From CAYQEC01 sp964416425 (GTDB taxonomy: Bacteria; Actinomycetota; Acidimicrobiia; Spongiisociales; UBA5794), in NCBI GenBank assembly GCA_964416425.1, contig CAYQEC010000001.1, forward strand, positions 1 through 64,000: a stretch of 64,000 bases of DNA. Reading direction: 5' to 3'. Made by a program: the position numbers and the translations under genes. Of this stretch, positions 34,119 to 42,585 are shown piece after piece. The first letter of the stretch is position 1. Every line of letters starts with the position of its first letter. Under the pieces are notes generated by a model. That model had not been told where the DNA came from, made no database searches, and saw only the letters and a list, made by a program, of their open reading frames with translations.

Positions 34119-34666
34119 TCGGGTTCGATCAGTCCTAGCGTTCCGTCGTGTCGGTGATACAGGACGCAGTGGTTGCCGCTCTCGGCATCGAGAAAGAAGA
34201 AGAAGTCGTGTCCGAGCATCTCCATCTGCAACGCGGCCTCCTCCGACGTCATGGGCCTCATCGCAAACCGTTTGGTCTTCACGATCCTGGGGTACAGGCC
34301 CGATTCCTCTTCATCGGAGATCGCCGACGAGGGATTGAGGCGTTTGTCCGCCGTCTTGCGGGACCGCTGGATCAATCGCTCCTTGAGACGGCGCAGCTGT
34401 CGCTCGAACTTGTCGACGGCGACGTCGAGAGCCGCCCGGTCGTCGACCCCGCCGGCTTCGACCCGCACGGTATGGCCGGCGAGGCGGGTCGTGATCTCCA
34501 CCCGGAACCGCTCCTCCGAGGCGCTCGGATTCTGCCGTTCTGAGAACTCCACGTCGGCGAAGGCGCCGTCGTCGAAGATGCGGCTGGCATGCTGCACCTT
34601 CTCGGCAGCGGCTTCCGCCACGTCCTCGTCAACCCGCAAGTTCCTCCCGTGTACGCGAACGTCCAC
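34115..34666 (-). CDS. hpf: long-form ribosome hibernation promoting factor
   Basis: The 183-residue protein has an N-terminal ribosome-binding domain (MDVRVHGRNLRVDEDVAEAA, VEITTRLAGHTVRVEAGGVD, then DKFERQLRRLKERLIQ). It is linked to the C-terminal dimerisation domain (KTKRFAMRPMTSEEAALQME, LGHDFFFFLDAESGNHCVLY). The two-domain form makes 100S ribosome dimers in slow growth. The GTG start has AAAGGAG 5 nt upstream. It is the first gene of the hpf-response regulator-HEAT-HD-GYP transcript and lies downstream of comF. Confidence 0.94.
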   Translation of the reverse strand: MDVRVHGRNLRVDEDVAEAAAEKVQHASRIFDDGAFADVEFSERQNPSASEERFRVEITTRLAGHTVRVEAGGVDDRAALDVAVDKFERQLRRLKERLIQRSRKTADKRLNPSSAISDEEESGLYPRIVKTKRFAMRPMTSEEAALQMEMLGHDFFFFLDAESGNHCVLYHRHDGTLGLIEPE

Positions 34667-34694
34667 AGACGCTCCTTTCCGCTGGTCACTGGAT

Positions 34695-35429
34695 TCATCG
34701 ACACGGCCGCGTCGAAGTTTGAGTCAGGCGGGAACTCGGCACTACGGGAGTCGCGACGGTATGGCACGTGGTCGGCGACGTGGCACACGGGTCGCCGCCC
34801 TCTCCCCAATGGTGCCGCCACACAGTCTCCAGGAGTTCGCTCGGCCTGTTCGGCGGGCCTCTCCGAACTCTACTCGCCACCGTGGCGGTGAGGGCAGCGG
34901 CAGGAATCCCCGCCAGGGCGGCGGTGGCCGCCTCCAGGGTGGCTCCGGTGGTCAGCACGTCGTCGACCAGTACGGCACCCGGAGCCAGCCGCCGGGCCGC
35001 TCGATAACGTGCCCCGGTCCGGCCCGCCCGGTCCCGGCCGGCGTGGCGCGGCCACCACAGGCCGGGGCGGAGGGCGCTGATCACCGGGAGGTTGCAGCGC
35101 GCCGCCACGGCCCTGGCAAGGACCTGGGCCGGGTCGACCCCGTGGGTGGCCCGGCGCACCCAGGCCCGGGGCACCGGTACGAGGGCGGTCGCGGTCGGCG
35201 GCACCAGCGGGGCGAGCACCTCGCCGAAGAGCTCGGCGACCCGGAGCAGGCCGCCGTACTTGAGGCGATGCACCAGCCGGCGGGCTGCCCCCTGGTGCAG
35301 GAAGGCGCCGCCCACGAGGAGACCGGAGGGCAGCCGCGTCCAGGGAGCCCGCACCAGGGAGTCCCGACAGGGAGTGCAGAGCCTCCCGTCGCCCTTCCCC
35401 CACGTTCCACAGGCCAGGCAGACCGGCAT
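34695..35429 (-). CDS. ComF-family phosphoribosyltransferase-like protein
   Basis: N-terminal zinc knuckles (CLACGTWGKGDGRLCTPC) are followed by the ComF phosphoribosyltransferase fold: ARRLVHRLKYGGLLRVAELF, TALVPVPRAWVRRATHGVDP and the PRPP loop VLVDDVLTTGATLEAA. The family is linked to DNA uptake in competent bacteria, but its role in actinobacteria is unclear; I see no other competence genes here. ATG 35429 gives a protein starting at the first zinc knuckle. TACGGT lies 6 nt upstream. The 45-residue C-terminal tail past the fold is unusual. Confidence 0.85.
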   Translation of the reverse strand: MPVCLACGTWGKGDGRLCTPCRDSLVRAPWTRLPSGLLVGGAFLHQGAARRLVHRLKYGGLLRVAELFGEVLAPLVPPTATALVPVPRAWVRRATHGVDPAQVLARAVAARCNLPVISALRPGLWWPRHAGRDRAGRTGARYRAARRLAPGAVLVDDVLTTGATLEAATAALAGIPAAALTATVASRVRRGPPNRPSELLETVWRHHWGEGGDPCATSPTTCHTVATPVVPSSRLTQTSTRPCR

Positions 35430-35435
35430 CCGGCC

Positions 35436-35441
35436 ACCGTA
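35436..35441 (-). promoter_or_regulatory. -10 box of comF
   Basis: TACGGT, 6 nt before ATG 35429, no binding site in the gap. Confidence 0.45.
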
Positions 35442-35564
35442 TCGCCGTGACCCGACACGAACCGCAACCCCGGCTAGCCCATCTTTGGTGAGGTCACGAA
35501 TCGTGGGCACACGGTCACGCGCAGTGGTCTATGGTTGCGATTGGGCACACACCGGGAGGGCGTA

Positions 35565-37448
35565 ATGGCTGTTGATGTGGCGGAGGCAAGGGAGCGCGAC
35601 AGGAGACGGCGCCTGCGTCGCATCCTCATCGTCCTGTCACCACTCGGCGTCTGGCTGTGGTGGCGGCTCCTCACCGGCAATCCGGTGTCGCCGGGCCTGC
35701 CCGACCTGGGACCGAACGCCATCCTCTGGCTTCCCGGGCTGTTCCTCATCTTCATCCTCGGCCTGGTGCTGGTGCTGCCGATGCTGGGCAACGGCCGCTC
35801 CCCGCACACGATCTACCTCCCGGAACAGATCGAGGTCGGGTTCGACGACGTGCGCGGCCTGGGCGGCGTCGTCGACGAGGTCCGCCACACCCTCGAGGTA
35901 TTCCTCAACCACACCCGGTTCCGCGCCGAGATGGGCGGCAACCCGCGGCGCGGGGTGCTCTTCGAAGGGCCCCCCGGGACCGGCAAGACCCACATCGCCA
36001 AGGCGATGGCGCGGGAGGCCGGCGTGCCGTTCCTCTACGTCTCGTCGACCTCGTTCCAGTCGATGTGGTACGGCGCCACCGCCCGCAAGATCCGCGCCTA
36101 CTTCCGAGCGCTGCGCAAGGTCGCCCGGCGCGACGGCGGCGCCATCGGCTTCATCGAGGAGATCGACGCCGTCGGCGGGAAGCGGGGCGGTGTCGAGGCC
36201 GCCGTCGTGGCGCCGGCGGACGCCGCCGGGGTGCCGGCGATCACTCGAACCGGCCGGGTGGAGCGCTCGGCGATGGCGCAGGGAACCGGCGGGGTGGTCA
36301 ACGAGCTCCTCGTCCAGATGCAGAGCTTCGACGAGCCGACCCGCCCGGAGCGGGCCCGCAACGCCGTGGTCCGGTTCGCCAACCGGTTCCTTCCGGCCGA
36401 TCGCCAGCTCAAGACGATCCGCCCCGGGTTCTCCAACATCCTCCTCATCGGCGCCACGAACCGGGTCGATTCCCTCGATCCGGCCCTGCTGCGCCCGGGC
36501 CGCTTCGACCGCATCCTCCATTTTGGGCTCCCGGGACGGCGGGACCGCCGAGAGCTGATCGACTATTTCCTCGCCACCAAGGTCCACACCGCGGCGCTGG
36601 ACGAGGACGCCGAGCGCGATCTACTGGCGGCGGCCACGATGGGTTACACCCCGGCGGCGCTCGAACGGCTCTTCGACGAGGCTCTGCTCGTCGCCCTGCG
36701 GGCCGACCGGGGGGCGCTGTCGCCGGCGGACCTCAAGCAGGCACAGATGGAGGTCGAGATCGGGCTGCCCCATCCGGTCGACTACCCCGACGACGAGCGA
36801 GCCACGATCGCGGTGCACGAATCGGGCCACGCGGTGATGGCCTACCTGGTCGGGAAGCGGCGTCTCGAACTGCTCTCGATCGTGAAGCGGCGGGATTCCC
36901 TCGGGCTACTCGCCCACCGCGACGAGGAGGAGCGATTCACCCGGCGCGCCTCGGAGATGCGCTCCATGCTCCAGATCTCGTTCGGCGGGATGGTCGCCGA
37001 GGAGGTCTTCTTCGGCGAGTCCGGAACCGGACCCGCTGCCGATCTGGTGGCCGCTACCGAGCTCGCCGCCGACATGGTCGGCTCGTATGGGCTGGGAGAC
37101 TCCCTCGTCTCGCTCCGGGCCATGGACCGGGGCCTGTTCGCCGACAACATGGTCTCCAAGGTCGTCACCGATGCCCGGGCCCGCAAGACGCTGGAACGGA
37201 TCCTCACCGAGGCCCGGCGGGAGACGGCCCGGCTCCTCATAGAGCATCGCTACCTGGTGATCGCGCTGCGCGACGCCCTCCTCGAGAAGGAGGAGCTCTT
37301 CGAGGAGGAGATCATGGAGATCCTCCGCGAGGCCGAGACCCACGCCCTCAAGAACGACAAGGTCCTCATCGACCTCCGCTCGCCCGAGGCTCGCATCATC
37401 GAGCGGCCGGCACGATTCGAGCTGATCGAGAGCCCCGAGAGCGACTGA
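35565..37448 (+). CDS. divergent FtsH-like AAA+ membrane metalloprotease
   Basis: Two N-terminal helices (near 20-36 and 52-73), then an AAA+ module with Walker A GPPGTGKT (135-142) and SRH NRVDSLDPALLRPGRFDR. The M41 peptidase follows, with HESGH at 418-422 and third ligand in the AADLVAATELAADM region. It departs from ordinary FtsH: Walker B reads IGFIEEID (Glu for Asp), the pore loop reads MWYGATARKIR rather than FVGVGA, and about 70 extra residues lie between Walker B and the SRH. It is likely a specialised membrane protease. GGGAGG is 7 nt before the ATG. Confidence 0.88.
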   Translation: MAVDVAEARERDRRRRLRRILIVLSPLGVWLWWRLLTGNPVSPGLPDLGPNAILWLPGLFLIFILGLVLVLPMLGNGRSPHTIYLPEQIEVGFDDVRGLGGVVDEVRHTLEVFLNHTRFRAEMGGNPRRGVLFEGPPGTGKTHIAKAMAREAGVPFLYVSSTSFQSMWYGATARKIRAYFRALRKVARRDGGAIGFIEEIDAVGGKRGGVEAAVVAPADAAGVPAITRTGRVERSAMAQGTGGVVNELLVQMQSFDEPTRPERARNAVVRFANRFLPADRQLKTIRPGFSNILLIGATNRVDSLDPALLRPGRFDRILHFGLPGRRDRRELIDYFLATKVHTAALDEDAERDLLAAATMGYTPAALERLFDEALLVALRADRGALSPADLKQAQMEVEIGLPHPVDYPDDERATIAVHESGHAVMAYLVGKRRLELLSIVKRRDSLGLLAHRDEEERFTRRASEMRSMLQISFGGMVAEEVFFGESGTGPAADLVAATELAADMVGSYGLGDSLVSLRAMDRGLFADNMVSKVVTDARARKTLERILTEARRETARLLIEHRYLVIALRDALLEKEELFEEEIMEILREAETHALKNDKVLIDLRSPEARIIERPARFELIESPESD

Positions 37449-37487
37449 GCGTCATCCCCCTTCGGCGGGTCCCGATCCCGGAGAGAC

Positions 37488-38744
37488 TCAGGTGCCCTGC
37501 TGCCAGGAGGCCAGGTACTTCACCTGCTCGGCGGTGAGCTCCTCGAGCCCGCCACCCATCGCCTCCAGCTTGAGCCGGGCCACCTCCTCGTCCAGATCGA
37601 GGGGCAGGGTGTAGACGTCGGGGTCGAGCGTCTCGCCGTGAACGACGAGCCACTCCGCCGCCAGCGCCTGGTCGGCGAAGGACATGTCCATGACGTCGGC
37701 GGGGTGCCCCTCGGCGGCGCTGAGATTGACGAGACGCCCCTCGGCGATCACGAGCAGGCGACGGCCGTCCGGGAGGGCATACTCCTCGAGGTTGTCGCGG
37801 ATCTTGCGGCGCGAAGCCGCCATCCGGTCCAGGGCCACCAGGTCGATCTCGACGTCGAAGTGGCCGGCGTTGGCGAGGATCACCCCGTCCCGCATGGCGA
37901 GGAAGTGCTCTTCGCGGAAGACGTGGATGTCGCCGGTGGCGGTGATGAACAGATCCCCCACCGCGGCCGCATCCTGGGAGGTCATCACCCGGTAGCCGTT
38001 CATGGCCGCCGACAAGGCCCGGACCGGGTCGCTCTCGACGACGATGACGTTGGCGCCGAGCCCGTCGGCCCGCGCCGCGATGCCCCACCCGCAGTCCCCG
38101 TAGCCGGCTACGACGACGGTGCGGCCGGCGAACAGGATGTTGGCGGCGCGCAGGACACCGTCGAGCGACGACTGCCCCGTGCCGTGCCGGTTGTCGAACA
38201 GGTGCTTGGTGGCCGAGTCGTTCACCGCCACCACCGGGAACCGCAGCACCTCGTCGCGAGCCATGGCGCGGAGCCGGATCACCCCGGTCGTGGTCTCCTC
38301 CATGGCGCCGAGGATCGGCTGGTCCACCCGTTCCTTGTGGAGCACCGTCGTCATGTCGGCGCCGTCGTCGAAGACGAGGGCAGGCCCGGTGTCGAGCACG
38401 GCGTGGATGTGACGGTAGAAGGTGTCGGAGTCCTCTCCCCGCACCGCGAACACGGGAATGCCGTCGGCGACGAGAGCGGCGGCGACGTCGTCCTGGGTGG
38501 AGAGCGGGTTGGAGGCGCAGAGCGCCACCTCGGCGCCACCGGCGACCAGCACCCGCATCAGGTTGGCGGTCTCGGTGGTCACGTGCATGCAGGCGCCGAT
38601 GCGGATCCCCGCCAACGGCCGCTCCGCGGTGAAGCGCGCTTCGATCGCCGCCAGCACCGGCATGCGCCGGGCGGCCCATTCGATCCTGAGCCGGCCCACC
38701 TCGACGAGTCCCGGATCTGCGATGTCGTGGTCCACGGCGTTCAC
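37488..38744 (-). CDS. ahcY: adenosylhomocysteinase (S-adenosylhomocysteine hydrolase)
   Basis: NAD-dependent hydrolysis of S-adenosylhomocysteine to adenosine and homocysteine, keeping methylation going. Recognisable blocks are GACMHVTTETANLMRVLVAG, ALCASNPLSTQDDVAAALV, KHLFDNRHGTGQSSLDGV, the NAD site VVAGYGDCGWGIAARADGLG, GDIHVFREEHFLAMRDGVIL and the C terminus KYLASWQQGT. The GTG at 38744 overlaps the SIS stop, but GGAGGA abuts it; GTG 38735, 10 nt further, may be the real start. Last gene of manB-Trm112-SIS-ahcY. Confidence 0.95.
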   Translation of the reverse strand: MNAVDHDIADPGLVEVGRLRIEWAARRMPVLAAIEARFTAERPLAGIRIGACMHVTTETANLMRVLVAGGAEVALCASNPLSTQDDVAAALVADGIPVFAVRGEDSDTFYRHIHAVLDTGPALVFDDGADMTTVLHKERVDQPILGAMEETTTGVIRLRAMARDEVLRFPVVAVNDSATKHLFDNRHGTGQSSLDGVLRAANILFAGRTVVVAGYGDCGWGIAARADGLGANVIVVESDPVRALSAAMNGYRVMTSQDAAAVGDLFITATGDIHVFREEHFLAMRDGVILANAGHFDVEIDLVALDRMAASRRKIRDNLEEYALPDGRRLLVIAEGRLVNLSAAEGHPADVMDMSFADQALAAEWLVVHGETLDPDVYTLPLDLDEEVARLKLEAMGGGLEELTAEQVKYLASWQQGT

Positions 38745-39760
38745 TCCTCCCGTAGTCGACGTTTGAAATCCTCGATGAGCGGTACCGGGGCGGCATCGAC
38801 GCCGGCCAGGTCGGCCATGGCGACGGAGGCGACGTCACCGACGAACGCCAGGGTGAAGAAGCGGGAGAGCAGCCCGCTGCCCTGGGCCCGCACCTCTCCC
38901 GCCATCCCGACGTTCCCCTCCAGGACCTCGCCGGTCAGGTCGAGGCGCCGCCGTACTCGCGGGTGGGCGCCCTGGTCGCGGAGCAGCACGATCCGCACCG
39001 TGCGACGCCCCCACGCCGGACGTCCCGTCCACCCTTCGAGCTCGTTGTGATCCAGCTCGGGGACCTCCCCGGCGAACGCCGGCATCGAGGCGTTCTCGTT
39101 GATCTGGGTCTTCCATCGCACCGCCGCCAGGGCGGCGGCGCCGCTCCCCCCGTAGATCACCGCGAGGTGCCCGTCGAGCGCCTCGGCCAGGTCCAGGCCC
39201 AGTGCCACGCCCGGCCCGGCGCCATCGCCGGCGAGCGCCTCCACTTCGTTCGCCGCCTCCGTCAATGCCGGGATCGGATCGTGGCCGAGACCGGCCCGGT
39301 GCAGGATCCGCACCACCGCTCCGGTTTGGTAGCCGAGGGCGGCGCGCGGTTGCAGCCCGCCGGGAACCGTCACGGCCGGGTACCCGGCCTCGGCCGCCAT
39401 CGTTGCGGCCGCCCCGCCGGTGGTGACGACGACCGCCGAAAGCCCGAGGCGGGAGGCGTCCTCGATCGAAGAGAGGGTCTCCTCGGTGTCGCCCGAGTAG
39501 GACACGGCCACCAGCAGCGGCCGCCCGGCCTCGACCCAGCCTGGAAGCCCGTAACCCTGGTGGACCTCGGCTCGGCCTCCGGCCGCCGCGGCGACCAGCG
39601 CCCCCACCCGGGCCGCCATGCCGGAGGCCCCCATCCCCGCCAGGATCACCTCGGAGGCCGGTTCGAGGGATGGCAGGTCGAGCCCGGCCGCGGCGCGCAA
39701 CTGATCCGGCGCGGCGAGCACGTGTGCGAGCATGCTCCCGGCCGCGCCGTCACTCTCCAT
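38741..39760 (-). CDS. bifunctional phosphoglucose/phosphomannose isomerase-like SIS protein
   Basis: The SIS fold (339 aa) has the family motifs GMGASGMAARVGALV, SYSGDTEETLSSIEDASRLG and, in the C-terminal half, HNELEGWTGRPAWG, where the His is catalytic in PgmI enzymes. It interconverts glucose-6-P or mannose-6-P with fructose-6-P. Lying directly after the phosphomannomutase and Trm112 genes, it fits supply of mannose-1-P/GDP-mannose. It overlaps Trm112 by 11 nt and ahcY by 4 nt. Confidence 0.9.
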   Translation of the reverse strand: MESDGAAGSMLAHVLAAPDQLRAAAGLDLPSLEPASEVILAGMGASGMAARVGALVAAAAGGRAEVHQGYGLPGWVEAGRPLLVAVSYSGDTEETLSSIEDASRLGLSAVVVTTGGAAATMAAEAGYPAVTVPGGLQPRAALGYQTGAVVRILHRAGLGHDPIPALTEAANEVEALAGDGAGPGVALGLDLAEALDGHLAVIYGGSGAAALAAVRWKTQINENASMPAFAGEVPELDHNELEGWTGRPAWGRRTVRIVLLRDQGAHPRVRRRLDLTGEVLEGNVGMAGEVRAQGSGLLSRFFTLAFVGDVASVAMADLAGVDAAPVPLIEDFKRRLREE

Positions 39761-39941
39761 CGGGCCGCGTCGCCTCTTCGATCAGCATCACCGGGATGCC
39801 GTCCTCGACCGGGTAGCGGAGCCGGCAGCTCGTGCACTCCAGGGCGGGCGGTTCGGCTACCTGCTGCAGCGTGCCCCCGCACGACGGGCATTGCATGATC
39901 TCGAGCAGGTCGGCGGGAACCAGGTAGGCGGGGTCGGTCAC
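39750..39941 (-). CDS. Trm112-family zinc-ribbon protein
   Basis: The 63-residue zinc ribbon (LLEIMQCPSCGGTLQQ ... LECTSCRLRYPVEDGIPVML) matches the Trm112 (UPF0434) family, which often activates methyltransferases. GTG 39941 has GGAGG about 4 nt upstream and overlaps the manB stop (GTGA). It sits in the same place in other actinobacterial manB clusters. Confidence 0.9.
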   Translation of the reverse strand: MTDPAYLVPADLLEIMQCPSCGGTLQQVAEPPALECTSCRLRYPVEDGIPVMLIEEATRPDGE

Positions 39942-41272
39942 GGTGCCTCCTCCAGGATCTGCTTGACCCGGGCGGCGAGCACCTCGACGGCGGCATCGTC
40001 GGGCGCCTCCACGTTGAGGCGCAGCACCGGCTCGGTGTTCGACGGCCGCAGGTTGAACCAGCTCGTCCCGAGATCGACGGTGAGACCATCGAGCCGATCG
40101 GTCGTCGCCTCGGGGAAGGCAGACTCGACCCGGTCGATGGCGGCGTCCTTGTGCTCCACCGTGAAGTTGCGCTCCCCCGACTGGGCGTACGGCTCGAACT
40201 CGCGGCGAATCACCGAGAGGGGGCGCCCATCTTCCGAGAGCACCTGGAGCAGGACCAGCATGGTGAGGATGCCGGAATCGGCCCGGTAGTTGTCACGGAA
40301 GTAGTAGTGGCCGGAATGCTCGCCGCCAAAAATGGCTCCGGTCTCGGCCATCACCTGCTTGATGAACGAGTGCCCGACCCGGGTCCGGATCGGGGTGCCG
40401 CCGGCGGCCCGCACCATCTCGGGCACCGCCTTGGAGCAGATCAGGTTGTGCACGATGGCGGCCCCCGGCTCCCGCCCCAGGAACCAGCGGGCGACGATGC
40501 CGGTGACGGTGCTGCCGGGGAGAGGATGGAGCTCGTCGTCGATGAAGAAGGCCCGGTCGGCGTCCCCGTCGAACGCCACGCCGAGATCCGGCTCGGTCTC
40601 CCCCATCAGGCGCTCGAGATCGCGCAGGTTCTCGGGCCGCAGCGGGTCGGGATGGTGGTTCGGAAACGTCCCGTCCGGTTCCAGATAGAGGCCGATCAAC
40701 TCGGCGGGGATGCGGGCGAAGACCGCCGGCACCGCCACCCCGGCGACACCGTTGCCGCCGTCGGCCGCCACCCGCAACGGCCGCAAAGCCGCGACCTCGA
40801 TGACGGAGGTGACGTGGTCGACGTAGCCGTCGAGGATGTCGACCCGCCGCAGCTCCCCGTTGCCGGTCCCCTCCGGGTCGTCTGCCGCGAGGCGCTTGAT
40901 CTCCACCAGGCCGGTGTCCTCCCCCACCGGAGCGGCTCCGGCGAGGCACATCTTGATGCCGTTGTACCCCTTCGGGTTGTGGGAGGCGGTGATCATGACG
41001 CCGGGCTCGTCGAGCGACCCGGCAGCGAAGTAGACCATGTCGGTGGTGATCATGCCGAGGTCGTCGACCCCCACCCCCTGGGAACGAATACCCGCGATGA
41101 CGGCCGCCGCCAACTCGGGTGACGACTCGCGGCAATCGCGTCCCACCGCGATGCCGGAAGCGCCGGAGTAGACGGCGAAGGCGGCGCCGATGCGCCGCGC
41201 CGCCTCGGCATCGAGCTCGTCGGGGACGAGACCACGGACGTCGTAGGCCTTGAAGATCGAATCGAAGTTCAT
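39938..41272 (-). CDS. manB: phosphomannomutase/phosphoglucomutase
   Basis: The 444-residue alpha-D-phosphohexomutase starts FDSIFKAYDVRGLVPDEL. Its catalytic Ser loop is MITASHNPKGYNGIKM, metal loop FDGDADRAFF, sugar loop GGEHSGHYYFRD, and phosphate loop RPSNTEPVLRLNVEA. It converts mannose-6-P to mannose-1-P for glycan precursors. ATG 41272 has no binding site but TAGACT lies 7 nt upstream. First gene of the operon through ahcY; divergent from the GT2 gene. Confidence 0.94.
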   Translation of the reverse strand: MNFDSIFKAYDVRGLVPDELDAEAARRIGAAFAVYSGASGIAVGRDCRESSPELAAAVIAGIRSQGVGVDDLGMITTDMVYFAAGSLDEPGVMITASHNPKGYNGIKMCLAGAAPVGEDTGLVEIKRLAADDPEGTGNGELRRVDILDGYVDHVTSVIEVAALRPLRVAADGGNGVAGVAVPAVFARIPAELIGLYLEPDGTFPNHHPDPLRPENLRDLERLMGETEPDLGVAFDGDADRAFFIDDELHPLPGSTVTGIVARWFLGREPGAAIVHNLICSKAVPEMVRAAGGTPIRTRVGHSFIKQVMAETGAIFGGEHSGHYYFRDNYRADSGILTMLVLLQVLSEDGRPLSVIRREFEPYAQSGERNFTVEHKDAAIDRVESAFPEATTDRLDGLTVDLGTSWFNLRPSNTEPVLRLNVEAPDDAAVEVLAARVKQILEEAP

Positions 41273-41279
41273 ACCGGTG

Positions 41280-41285
41280 AGTCTA
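41280..41285 (-). promoter_or_regulatory. -10 box of the manB operon
   Basis: TAGACT, 7 nt before ATG 41272. Confidence 0.5.
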
Positions 41286-41336
41286 CGGGCTCGCCTCGAC
41301 GCGCAGGGCACAGACCCGACCGGATCGCCCGCCCCC

Positions 41337-41342
41337 TACACT
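41337..41342 (+). promoter_or_regulatory. -10 box of the GT2 gene
   Basis: TACACT, 7 nt (CCCGCCC) before ATG 41350. The pyrimidine-rich gap rules out a Shine-Dalgarno sequence. Confidence 0.5.
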
Positions 41343-41349
41343 CCCGCCC

Positions 41350-42063
41350 ATGGCAGACGCCCGAAGCGAGACGATCGCGGTCGTCATCCCCGTCCACAAC
41401 GAAGCCGACTACCTCCCCGCCGCCCTCCCCCGTCTCTTCGCCGAGCTCGCCGAGGTCCCGGCGGCGGTCACGGTGACGCTGGCCGAGAACGGCTCCACCG
41501 ACGGCACCGCCGACCTGGTGCGGTCGCTCCAGGACCGCTTCCCGACGCTGCGGCTACTCGAACTCCCCGAGCCCGACTACGGCGCCGCGATGCGGGCCGG
41601 GTTCCTCGAAGCCGGGGGCGACTGGGTCGTGAACTTCGACATCGACTACTTCTCGGGTGGGTTCCTGCGCCAGGTGCTGGCGTCCACCCCGACGGCCGAC
41701 GTCGTCCTCGCCTCGAAGCGGGCCCCGGGCTCGGAGGACCGGCGCGGCCGGTTCCGCCACCTCGCCACCTGGGGTTTCAACCTCGTGCTGCGCCTCCTGC
41801 TCCGCTCCAAGGTGTCTGACACCCATGGGATGAAGGCGCTGCGCCGGGAGGTCGTCATCACGATCGCACCGCACGTCGTCTCCACCCAGGATCTCTTCGA
41901 CACCGAGCTGGTGATCCGGGCCGAACGGGCCGGCTATCGCATCACCGAGGTCCCGGTGACGGTGGAGGAGCAGCGCCAGGCCCGCTCCAACCTGCTGAAG
42001 CGGGTGCCGCGCACGTTGCGGGGAGTGTGGCGGATCCGGCGCTCGCTGCGAGCCTCCGGCTGA
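41350..42063 (+). CDS. family 2 glycosyltransferase (polyprenyl-phosphate sugar synthase type)
   Basis: The 237-residue GT-A protein opens with TIAVVIPVHNEADYLPAALP, has an acidic metal motif NFDIDYF in place of DxD, KRAPGSEDRR, and TQDLFDTELVIRAERAGYRITEVPV. No membrane helices. It resembles dolichol-phosphate mannose synthase catalytic domains, so it probably charges a lipid carrier with mannose or glucose. The GtrA protein encoded convergently is a common partner for such enzymes. Confidence 0.85.
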   Translation: MADARSETIAVVIPVHNEADYLPAALPRLFAELAEVPAAVTVTLAENGSTDGTADLVRSLQDRFPTLRLLELPEPDYGAAMRAGFLEAGGDWVVNFDIDYFSGGFLRQVLASTPTADVVLASKRAPGSEDRRGRFRHLATWGFNLVLRLLLRSKVSDTHGMKALRREVVITIAPHVVSTQDLFDTELVIRAERAGYRITEVPVTVEEQRQARSNLLKRVPRTLRGVWRIRRSLRASG

Positions 42064-42087
42064 CTCGCGTTCCCGAGCGACCCGCCC

Positions 42088-42585
42088 TCAGACGTCGACG
42101 GGCGGCGTCTCCGCCGTGGGGGCCCGGGCGTCGATCGCCCGGCGGAACACGATGTCCCGGTACCCGGCGAACTTGGGAATGATGATGACGAGCGCCGCCG
42201 CCAAGAAGGCGACGTTGGCCCCGAGGCGATCGAGCGGACCCCACAGGGCATCCGCCCCGTTGACGAACAGCGTCGTCAATCCCCACGCCACCAGGTTCAC
42301 CAGGTAGAAGCGCATCGTCTCGCCGCCCGAGACCCGTCCTTCGGTGAGCTGGAACGTCCAGCGCCGGTTGAGGACGTAGGACATGAAGGTGGAGAGCGCG
42401 AATGAGATCGTCACCGCCCAGAACAGCTTCACGCCGTTGTCCTCTCCTTCGGTCGCTCCGAAGACGACGAGCAGCAGGTTGAACAGGGCGAACGACACGA
42501 TCGTGTTGGCGATGCCGATCAGGCCCACCTTGAGGAACTGCCACAACGCCTCCCGGGTGAAGAACGACTGCAGGTAGCGTTTCAC
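42088..42585 (-). CDS. GtrA-family membrane protein
   Basis: The 165-residue protein has four membrane helices (FLKVGLIGIANTIVSFALFN, AVTISFALSTFMSYVLNRRW, FYLVNLVAWGLTTLFV, NVAFLAAALVIIIPKF) and the conserved NRRWTF. GtrA proteins are thought to flip or handle polyprenyl-linked sugars. It overlaps the preceding large membrane protein by 4 nt (ATGA), so both are made together. Confidence 0.9.
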   Translation of the reverse strand: MKRYLQSFFTREALWQFLKVGLIGIANTIVSFALFNLLLVVFGATEGEDNGVKLFWAVTISFALSTFMSYVLNRRWTFQLTEGRVSGGETMRFYLVNLVAWGLTTLFVNGADALWGPLDRLGANVAFLAAALVIIIPKFAGYRDIVFRRAIDARAPTAETPPVDV

